Source of the DNA: Lentimicrobium sp.
GTDB taxonomy: Bacteria; Bacteroidota; Bacteroidia; Bacteroidales; Lentimicrobiaceae
Assembly (NCBI GenBank): GCA_019429275.1
Contig: JAHYJC010000011.1
Location: forward strand, 41,250 to 105,249
DNA: 64,000 bases
Reading direction: 5' to 3'
The position numbers and the translations under genes are program-made. Shown one piece after another: positions 57,519 to 64,000 of this stretch (positions within the stretch are counted from its first letter, which is position 1; every line of letters starts with the position of its first letter). The notes under the pieces are model-generated. The model worked only from the letters and a program-made list of their open reading frames with translations. It had not been told where the DNA came from and did no database searches.

Positions 57519-57825
57519 TTTCTGCTTGAACAACAAAGCAGACTCAATTCTTCTTTCCTCTCACCGGGGGTTTCAACCCATACTTTTTCATAAAAAAGAG
57601 CCATTGTATGGCCCAAATAGTGTATTTGTTTTTACACATAATAAATTCATCATTTTTCATCTTCGGAATAAATGTTTCTACAATCAAGTTTTTTATCTTT
57701 GTAAGGATTGGATGAAAAGCCCCTATTTTTAGGGCAAAGTATTGACTCTGTGAAAGAAAATGCATAGATTTGATTTCTGGACTGATGTTTGCACTATAAA
57801 ATACATTTACCAAAATTAAAACCCC
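57519..57825. other. Intergenic region with one promoter-like element
   Basis: TATCTTTGT (57694-57702) on the plus strand could be the -7 of the coiled-coil gene, giving a leader of about 120 bases. A minus-strand open frame of 89 codons in this region has no signal, motif or promoter and was not accepted. Confidence 0.4.
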
Positions 57826-58713
57826 ATGAAAAAATTATTACTATTGACTACTTTTCTGTTGATTTCCGGTTTAATTTATGCTCAAAAACCCATTACTTTT
57901 TCCGACGATTATAAATCGTTCAGCAATGTTGAATTTCCGGGAATCTGGGTTAGTATTCCTGAGGCTTCAGCCGAAATAGTTCAGGCCAACTGGGTAAAAA
58001 CCATTCAAAGAGGCACCAAATCAAAACCAGTAATCAGCGGACAGAATGTATCGCTTTTCGGAGCCATTATCAAACCCATCTATGACGGCCCCATCAACAT
58101 AGAAAGCAGTATTTTGAGTCAGGATACGGTAGTTATGCTTTTTGCAGGTGTTGAATTGAAAAGAGGTGAATTTATAACATCCGGAAGCAATGAATATGAC
58201 CGCCTTAAAACCTTTTTGAAGGACTTCGCAAAAAGTGAATACATAAAAGTTGCTGAAAAACAATTGTCGTCAGAGGAAAGCAAACTCAAAATCCTTGAAA
58301 AAGAACTATCGGGCTCACGCAAAAGCACAGGTAAATTCGAGAAAAAAATACAGTCCACCTATTCGATGATTTCAAAAGAAGAAGACAATATCACATCGTA
58401 TCGCAAACAGCTGCAAGTTACAGACATGACGATAGATAATGCTTCATCAGCACTGAGTGTAATGACAGATCCTGATGCAAGGAAAGCCAAAAATACAGAA
58501 CTGAAAGCTGCCCAGAAAACCAAAAAAGGCCTGATGAAAAAGATTTCATCCAGTGAAAACAAGATATCCAAAGCAAACAATTCCATTTCGGATATGAGCA
58601 ACAGTATTAATGTAAATCAAAAAGCACAGAATGATTTAAATCTGGCAATCAATGCCCAGAAAATGGTGATCAACGAATTTCAAAATAAATTAAAGACAAT
58701 AAAAACATATTAA
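57826..58713 (+). CDS. Exported coiled-coil protein of unknown function
   Basis: 295 residues. Signal peptide MKKLLLLTTFLLISGLIYAQ. A beta-rich part runs to about 130. The C-terminal 160 residues are lysine- and serine-rich helices with a heptad pattern (LEKELSGSRKSTGKFEKKI and similar), a likely coiled coil. No known family was recognised. A strong terminator follows, so it is probably monocistronic. Confidence 0.75.
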   Translation: MKKLLLLTTFLLISGLIYAQKPITFSDDYKSFSNVEFPGIWVSIPEASAEIVQANWVKTIQRGTKSKPVISGQNVSLFGAIIKPIYDGPINIESSILSQDTVVMLFAGVELKRGEFITSGSNEYDRLKTFLKDFAKSEYIKVAEKQLSSEESKLKILEKELSGSRKSTGKFEKKIQSTYSMISKEEDNITSYRKQLQVTDMTIDNASSALSVMTDPDARKAKNTELKAAQKTKKGLMKKISSSENKISKANNSISDMSNSINVNQKAQNDLNLAINAQKMVINEFQNKLKTIKTY

Positions 58714-58741
58714 TTCTAAGATTGACCCGATCATTAACCTA

Positions 58742-58774
58742 AAATCCTTTCTGAATCATCAGAAGGGATTTTTT
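58742..58774 (+). terminator. Intrinsic terminator after the coiled-coil gene
   Basis: 13-bp stem with one G-T pair (58742-58754 with 58759-58771), loop ATCA, T-run 58769-58774. It is 29 bp past the stop codon. Confidence 0.9.
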
Positions 58775-58893
58775 ATTCACCTGTAACTGAAAAACTGAAT
58801 TTTATTATGATGATTCAGGGGTTTCAGTAATAATTTTATCAAAAATAAAAGACTTATCTACCTGATAAACTAAATTCTTATTATATTACTTCA

Positions 58894-58902
58894 TACTTTT
58901 GC
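58894..58902 (+). promoter_or_regulatory. -7 promoter element for the ROK kinase gene
   Basis: TACTTTTGC matches the consensus and lies 102 bp upstream of the ATG. No clear -33 was found. Confidence 0.4.
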
Positions 58903-59004
58903 TTTTAATAAAGTCAATTATAATTTTTTAGCAGAATTGAGTTATCAACTTTCAAACCGGAAAAGGAAAGTCAATTTAAATCAATAACCAAAAATCAAGA
59001 ACTT

Positions 59005-60111
59005 ATGAGGTATAATGAAGATAAGCGGGTGGTAATGACACTCGATGCAGGTGGCACGAATTTCGTTTTTTCTGCTGTTCAGGCAGAGCTGGAAATCATT
59101 GATCCTATAGTAATACCCGCCGAGGGCAATACCCTTGATATAGTGCTAAACAAAATTATACAGGGCTTCAATGAAGTAAAAGCCAAACTAAATGTAATGC
59201 CGGTAGCCATTAGTTTCAGCTTTCCTGGCCCGGCCGAATACGAACTGGGTATCATTGGCGATCTGGAGAATCTGCCCACTTTCAGAGGCGGTGTTGCCCT
59301 GGGTCCTATGCTCGAGGAAAATTTCAATATACCTGTCTACATCAATAATGATGGCGACCTGTTTGCTCTGGGCGAAGCAATAGCGGGTTTGTTGCCCGAA
59401 ATCAATGAGCGTATTCGCAGCAGCAACAGTCCAAAAACTTACCAGAATCTGCTTGGTGTAACTTTCGGAACCGGATTTGGCGGAGGCATCGTTAGCCGGG
59501 GACAGTTATTTCTTGGCGACAATTCAGCACAGGGCGAAATAAACCGAATGCGAAATAAGCTGCATACCAATTCAAGTGTTGAAGAAAATGTGAGCATCAG
59601 GGGTATCAAACGTGTGTTCTGCAGGGGAACCGGAAAAGAATACGATGTCTGCCCCGAACCTAAGGAAATTTTTGAAATTGGTATGGGTTTAAGACCGGGC
59701 AACAAAGAGGCTGCAATAACTGCATTTCACCGTATGGCTGAAGTTGCCGGCGACTCAATTGCCAATGCCATCACCCTCATTGATGGCCTGGTTGTTATTG
59801 GCGGCGGCCTGGCAGGTGCTCATCCGTTGTTTCTGCAACGACTGGTAGATGAAATGAACAGCAATTTTACAACGGTAGTTGGTACCGCCCTCGACCGCAT
59901 GGAAATAAAAGCCTTTAACCTGGAAGATAAAAATGAATTTGACCGCTTTTATGAAGGCGATACCCGTGAAATCAGGATTCCATTCAGTTCAAGACGGATT
60001 CAGTACGACCCCATGAAACGAATTGGGGTGGGCGTCAGCCGGTTGGGAACATCCAAAGCCGTGTCGATTGGTGCTTATGCTTTTGCATTGAAAAAACTTG
60101 ATTCCCTCTGA
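59005..60111 (+). CDS. ROK-family sugar kinase
   Basis: 368 residues. The phosphate-loop DAGGTNF is at about 14-20, and ISFSFPGPAEYELG, INNDGDLFALGEA (with the catalytic Asp in NNDG) and GTGFGGGI follow. The zinc-binding CxCGxxGC typical of many ROK proteins is not seen. It is likely a glucokinase or related sugar kinase. Terminators lie on both sides of its 3' junction. Confidence 0.85.
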   Translation: MRYNEDKRVVMTLDAGGTNFVFSAVQAELEIIDPIVIPAEGNTLDIVLNKIIQGFNEVKAKLNVMPVAISFSFPGPAEYELGIIGDLENLPTFRGGVALGPMLEENFNIPVYINNDGDLFALGEAIAGLLPEINERIRSSNSPKTYQNLLGVTFGTGFGGGIVSRGQLFLGDNSAQGEINRMRNKLHTNSSVEENVSIRGIKRVFCRGTGKEYDVCPEPKEIFEIGMGLRPGNKEAAITAFHRMAEVAGDSIANAITLIDGLVVIGGGLAGAHPLFLQRLVDEMNSNFTTVVGTALDRMEIKAFNLEDKNEFDRFYEGDTREIRIPFSSRRIQYDPMKRIGVGVSRLGTSKAVSIGAYAFALKKLDSL

Positions 60112-60133
60112 TTTTATTATCGATATTTTAACG

Positions 60134-60166
60134 AAAACCGTGCAATAAACTGCGCGGTTTTTTTTT
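60134..60166 (+). terminator. Intrinsic terminator after the ROK gene
   Basis: Stem AAAACCGTGCA / TGCGCGGTTTT (60134-60144, 60151-60161) with one G-T pair, then a T-run to 60166. It is 22 bp past the stop. Confidence 0.88.
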
Positions 60167-60174
60167 AAGAATCA

Positions 60175-60205
60175 AAAAAAACAGCCTTATGCAAGACTGT
60201 TTTTT
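60175..60205 (-). terminator. Intrinsic terminator after kbl
   Basis: Minus strand: AAAACAGTCTT and AAGGCTGTTTT arms with one mismatch, then a T-run. It lies about 60 bp past the kbl stop and directly beside the ROK terminator on the other strand. Confidence 0.75.
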
Positions 60206-60265
60206 CTTTTGTGAGCCGAACGGTAGAGCAGAAGCCAATACCGGGTTGTTTTCTACTTTTCCGGA

Positions 60266-61459
60266 TCAGGCTTTAATTACGCCCAGTTCTTTTCCCACTT
60301 TTGTGAAAGCGGCAATACATTTATCCAGATGCTCACGGGTGTGGGCAGCTGAAACCTGTACACGGATGCGGGCCTGGCCTTTGGGCACAACCGGGAAATA
60401 GAAACCGATTACATAAATGCCTTCACCCAGCAATTTGGCAGCCATTTCCTGCGAAAGTTTGGCATCGTAAAGCATAACAGCTACAATAGCGCTTTTGGTT
60501 GGTTTGATGTCGAATCCGGCGTCAACCATTTTCTTAACGAAATAGGCAGTGTTCTCATGTAAGCGATCCTGCAGTTCATTGGTTTCGCCCATCATATCAA
60601 ACATTTTGATACCTGCGGCAGCAACCAAAGGAGGAATTGAATTTGAGAAGAGATAAGGGCGTGAACGCTGACGCAGCAGTTCAATAATTTCCTTTTTACC
60701 CGTTGTGAATCCGCCAATGGCACCACCAAAAGCTTTGCCTAAGGTTCCGGTAATGATTTCAATCTTACCGCGCAGGTTATAAAGTTCGGTAACTCCACGG
60801 CCGGTTTCACCAACCACGCCGGCAGAGTGGCATTCGTCAACCATAATCATGGCATCATACTTTTCGGCCAGGGCATAAATTTCGTCCATTTTTGCAACAT
60901 TGCCATCCATCGAGAAAACACCATCGGTAACAATCAGTCTGTAGCGCTGGGCCTGAGCCTGTTTCAACTGCTCTTCCAAATCAGCCATATCGGCATTGGC
61001 GTAACGGTAGCGCTGAGCTTTGCACAACCGCACGCCATCGATAATCGAAGCGTGGTTCAATGAATCGGAAATAATGGCATCCTCTTCGCCAAGCAATGGC
61101 TCAAAAACTCCACCATTGGCATCAAAACAGGCTGCATAAAGAATGGTATCTTCGGTTCCGAAAAATTCGGCAATTTTTGCTTCGAGTTTTTTGTGAAGAT
61201 CCTGGGTTCCGCAGATAAAACGTACTGATGACAGTCCGTATCCGTGTGTATCCAGCGCATCTTTGGCAGCTTGAATCAATTTGGGATTGTTTGAAAGACC
61301 AAGGTAGTTATTGGCGCAAAAGTTAAGCACTTCGGCACCACCACTTACTTTGATTTCTGCACCCTGAGGAGTTACAATTACGCGTTCATTTTTGTAAAGT
61401 CCGGCTTCCCGGATGTCGGCCAGTTCCTTTTGAAGATGGGCCTGAAGACGATCGTACAT
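60266..61459 (-). CDS. kbl: Glycine C-acetyltransferase (2-amino-3-ketobutyrate CoA ligase)
   Basis: 397 residues. PLP-dependent alpha-oxoamine synthase: FCANNYLGLSNNPKLI at the start, VDECHSAGVVGETGRG, and the PLP-binding Lys in GTLGKAFGGAIGG at about residue 243. It splits 2-amino-3-ketobutyrate and CoA into glycine and acetyl-CoA in threonine degradation. The usual partner tdh is not adjacent. A -7 element lies upstream. Confidence 0.94.
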   Translation of the reverse strand: MYDRLQAHLQKELADIREAGLYKNERVIVTPQGAEIKVSGGAEVLNFCANNYLGLSNNPKLIQAAKDALDTHGYGLSSVRFICGTQDLHKKLEAKIAEFFGTEDTILYAACFDANGGVFEPLLGEEDAIISDSLNHASIIDGVRLCKAQRYRYANADMADLEEQLKQAQAQRYRLIVTDGVFSMDGNVAKMDEIYALAEKYDAMIMVDECHSAGVVGETGRGVTELYNLRGKIEIITGTLGKAFGGAIGGFTTGKKEIIELLRQRSRPYLFSNSIPPLVAAAGIKMFDMMGETNELQDRLHENTAYFVKKMVDAGFDIKPTKSAIVAVMLYDAKLSQEMAAKLLGEGIYVIGFYFPVVPKGQARIRVQVSAAHTREHLDKCIAAFTKVGKELGVIKA

Positions 61460-61508
61460 AGTTATGATTTTAATGTTTATGGGTTGTTTGTTTATTGAAT
61501 AACAATGC

Positions 61509-61517
61509 GCAAAGATA
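61509..61517 (-). promoter_or_regulatory. -7 promoter element for kbl
   Basis: Minus strand TATCTTTGC, exact match, 50 bp upstream of the ATG (61457-61459). Confidence 0.5.
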
Positions 61518-61584
61518 TTACTTTTGATTTTCAGACATGGGTATTTTAATAAATTATTATCGGTGTTTTTACCAATTATGGAAG

Positions 61585-62243
61585 CTAAGGATGCTTATTT
61601 GTAAAAGCATACGCTATTCCAAAAGATGCATAATTGAATAAAGAAAAATTGTAGGCTTCGTCATTATCAGCGCCTCCTTCCAAAATGCGGTATCCTGCAC
61701 GAATAACAACATTGTCGGAGAACTTATATGTTGCAGCCAGCAGAATATCTTCAGCCCTTCCCTGGGGTGCGGCAAGTGCATCACCATCCAGAAGGAGACC
61801 AAATTTATCATCCATCTTCCAAAACAGCCTGAAATTTATTATTGGCACAAATCCTACATTCGTTTTTTCCGAATACGAATCCAGCGATAAAAGACTGATT
61901 TTCGCATCCCTGATTTTTGCAGTAAATCCTAACCCGAACTCAAAGCCTGGCTTTTGCACAAAATCGTATCTGCAGGTAAGTCTGTAAGAATTGAATTTAT
62001 AGGCGCCTTCAAGTATTGTGTTAGCAGGGAAAAAACACCTTCAAAGTATATTTCATTTGCAGTACTACCTTCTGAATTAATCTTGAGAGGAGCATATAAT
62101 AATGAAAGTGAATGTCTTGATTTTATAGTGTAATTCGCTCTTATTCTATAGAAAAATTCTGTTTCAGGGCGGTTTAGTTCAACGGTTGAAGCTAAGTGCA
62201 GGCGGGCACTTAAAAGCAATAAACTGTCAATCGAGTAAAATTT
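61585..62243 (-). pseudogene. Frameshifted outer-membrane barrel-type protein gene
   Basis: Upstream frame: RLHLASTVELNRPETEFFYRIRANYTIKSRHSLSLLYAPLKIN to EGVF. The next-frame continuation PANTILEGAYKFNSYRLTCRYDF joins QKPGFEFGLGFTAKIRDAKI and ends ...YASFGIAYAFTNKHP. The junction is a run of six T on the coding strand at about 62027-62032. One more T would restore VFFPANTI. Beta-strand spacing suggests an outer-membrane barrel. No convincing start codon or signal peptide was found at the 5' end. True loss, phase slippage or sequencing error are all possible. Confidence 0.6.
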
Positions 62244-62291
62244 TTATTAACAGTAATATGCTTCAAATTAGCACTATCTGCCCGCTTGCAT

Positions 62292-62888
62292 TTAGCTTTT
62301 GTTATGAGCATTTAATTCAATTAAAGAATCCCTAAGCCCTTCAATATCACCAGTTGCCCTGAAAAACACTTTCATATTTTTGTCCATTAAAATAATAGTT
62401 GGAAATCCAATGTTATTCTTGCAATCGGTACAAATCTGTTCCTTAAAAGTAATAAATCTTCTCTTTACATTGCCTTTATAAGTATTGTCAAGAATATAGG
62501 CTTTTGTAATTATAGATTGATTATGAAGATACTTATTAAGAAATTTAACATTCTTTTCAGTATCTGGATATACATAGTAACAGATTAGGTTTTGAAATTC
62601 TGATGTAATACTGTCTATAATCGGTATGCTTTCGGTGCAGGGTTTGCACCATTCAGCAAATAGCACTACCAAATGATATTCTGTACTAGAATTAGATAAT
62701 AATTCTTTAAAAATATGGAAGTTAAGATTTATGATTGGTACAGAATCTGTATCCAAATATTGTACGGCTTGAATTGTTTGTAGATTTCCAGACAAAGACA
62801 GATTAGTGTCAAAGAAGATATTTGTTCCAGCTTTCAAACCAAATACGGAAATAAAACATATTATGGTAAATAAAGTTCGCTTTCTCAT
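62292..62888 (-). CDS. Exported thioredoxin-like protein (TlpA type)
   Basis: 198 residues. Signal peptide to about residue 20. Active-site CKPC (Cys 81, Cys 84) in VVLFAEWCKPC and cis-proline region NIGFPTIILMDKN. A second cysteine pair, CTDC, is near residue 155. It is a likely periplasmic thiol-disulfide protein. A lipoprotein gene lies 59 bp upstream on the same strand, perhaps co-transcribed. Confidence 0.83.
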   Translation of the reverse strand: MRKRTLFTIICFISVFGLKAGTNIFFDTNLSLSGNLQTIQAVQYLDTDSVPIINLNFHIFKELLSNSSTEYHLVVLFAEWCKPCTESIPIIDSITSEFQNLICYYVYPDTEKNVKFLNKYLHNQSIITKAYILDNTYKGNVKRRFITFKEQICTDCKNNIGFPTIILMDKNMKVFFRATGDIEGLRDSLIELNAHNKS

Positions 62889-62947
62889 TGTTTTTAATTT
62901 TAAAAGGGGATAGCCTCACTTTTGGAGACTATCACCCTCTAATTTAA

Positions 62948-63490
62948 CTAATCAACTTTCTTAATAATAGTAATTGAGTACCCTCCGAAGTCACCTATAG
63001 TTGAATCATACAAATAAATCCCATCAGGAACTTTATACGTTGATTCAAATATCTCATTACTATCCTCAATAAAGATGTCTCTATCAACATATAGTTTTAG
63101 GTCATCTGCAGTGTATCCTGAAACATCTTCGGCAAAGTAAATATTAAGGATTCCACCATCAAAACTGGTTGTAATTGGGATGTCAATTTCACGCCCGATT
63201 TCATCTATATTTACACTTTTATCTGGCGGGAAAAATTGAACTTTACAAACCCCAAGTTTTCTTAGACAATCTTCGCTTTTTCTCCAAAGTTTAACCCTTA
63301 TAGTTACTATATCCCTGGATGAAATATTCTCTTGATAGGGTTTGTAATTGTATCCGTAAAAGTTGAGATTGTCAGTGTTTTTTAACTCAGTTATTTCATT
63401 AGCGCTTTCATCTTTCACCTTGTTACAAGAATAAATAAGGGATAATGTAATAACCAATGTAATTGGCAAAGCAAAAAAGAGTTTTTTCAT
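62948..63490 (-). CDS. Hypothetical lipoprotein
   Basis: 180 residues. Lipobox with Cys about residue 22 (LSLIYSCNK). The rest is beta-rich with no recognised domain. It precedes the thioredoxin-like gene on the same strand. I do not recognise the family. Confidence 0.72.
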   Translation of the reverse strand: MKKLFFALPITLVITLSLIYSCNKVKDESANEITELKNTDNLNFYGYNYKPYQENISSRDIVTIRVKLWRKSEDCLRKLGVCKVQFFPPDKSVNIDEIGREIDIPITTSFDGGILNIYFAEDVSGYTADDLKLYVDRDIFIEDSNEIFESTYKVPDGIYLYDSTIGDFGGYSITIIKKVD

Positions 63491-63668
63491 TTTTAATCTG
63501 TTTTAATGTTAACTTACTCTTTCGATTTTCAGCATGACTCGGCTACTCTGTTTTTTTATGTCGTTTTTTACTTTCAAATACACGACTTTTGGTGGTCAGC
63601 CATCATTTAACCGCTATTTCAATTTAATTGCTCATAACGGGAGTCTGCGCAAAAACCGTTTCCATTAT

Positions 63669-64000
63669 TCAAATATAAAGAATAAAAGCAATTTGGCAAG
63701 CGGCGAATAGCCGTGTTGCAAACCTGACTGAAAAGTTACTCTCGGCCAGTTTTCGTTCATAAATGAATTTGGGTGCCAAAAAAGGGTTTAAAAGGTGTTT
63801 TAAACGATCTGAAAACCTTTTTAACAGGGCTTTAATCCCATCAATTCCACCAACAAGTGCCAAAACCCTTGTGAGATTATACGCAGTAAACACAAGGCTT
63901 ACTTCGCCCAATACCTTTTCTTTGCCTTTCACAAGTACATGGTCGAATCCCCATTGCCGCTTCATCGTTCCCCAGGGATGTTCGGCCAACTGTTGCCTGA
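63669..64000 (-). mobile_element. IS1182-type transposase, C-terminal part; cut by window edge
   Basis: The frame runs off the window at its 5' end; about 110 residues are seen. AEHPWGTMKRQWGFDHVLVKGKEKVLGEVSLVFTAYNLTRVLAL is the typical C-terminal region of IS1182-family DDE transposases, with the E of the E-x6-K-like triad region visible. Terminal inverted repeats were not identified in 63491-63668. Confidence 0.82.

Noticed and set aside
57544..57813. 89-codon minus-strand frame
   Set aside because: No signal, motif, promoter or conserved feature; AT-rich intergenic DNA.

Overview
The window reads as chromosomal DNA from a Bacteroidota bacterium, probably a free-living relative of the Bacteroidales. 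The evidence is a set of type IX secretion (T9SS) cargo proteins with type A or type B C-terminal sorting domains, a PorP/SprF partner protein, a gingipain-type (C25) propeptide, many Bacteroidota-type promoters (TTTG, about 20 bases, TAnnTTTGC), and housekeeping genes arranged as usual for the phylum (rbfA with a LolC/E-like permease, lysS, der, era). No rRNA genes, prophage, CRISPR array or replication origin were seen.

Layout. 1-7.5 kb: start of a C25 peptidase, LolC/E-like permease, rbfA, an MsbA-like exporter, lysS, and a DAHP synthase/chorismate mutase fusion. 7.5-15 kb: accessory exported proteins, a di-haem cytochrome c peroxidase lipoprotein, and a decayed DUF486 gene. 15.1 kb: a CAU tRNA (probably Ile2). 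15.3-24.8 kb: a leucine-degradation (liu-type) gene set on the minus strand, in the order MCC beta, DUF1028, methylglutaconyl-CoA hydratase, MCC alpha, acyl-CoA dehydrogenase, HMG-CoA lyase. 25-28.3 kb: orphan nucleotidyltransferase, thioredoxin-like lipoprotein, DUF4143 ATPase and MBL-fold hydrolase. 28.5-32 kb: SprB-repeat T9SS protein. 32.9-37.2 kb: hslR, der, initiator tRNA, era, and a sodium/proton antiporter. 37.4 kb: M14 peptidase. 39-54.4 kb: a PorP/SprF gene and a 14.2-kb gene for a 4735-residue repeat adhesin. 54.9-61.5 kb: aldo/keto reductase, deoC, thioredoxin-fold T9SS protein, coiled-coil protein, ROK kinase and kbl. 61.6-64 kb: a frameshifted membrane-protein gene, thioredoxin-like protein, lipoprotein, and an IS1182-type transposase fragment cut by the window edge.

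The most unusual structure is in the leucine cluster. Four of its gene junctions hold intergenic DNA built from 7-bp repeats, with a different heptamer family in each of the three cassettes. Three junctions share one architecture: inverted heptamer arrays flank one small gene, either a 23S-rRNA-IVS-type four-helix-bundle protein (two cases) or a GxxExxY (PD-(D/E)XK-like) protein (one case, with an internal stop). Each cassette begins 7-15 bp upstream of one gene's start codon and ends at or within a few bases of the next gene's stop codon. They look like a class of small operon-junction insertions (inference).

A second theme is the surface secretome. At least six probable T9SS substrates lie here. 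One is a giant type B protein encoded directly upstream of its likely SprF-like partner, and it contains an exact-length tandem duplication of a six-PKD-domain block.
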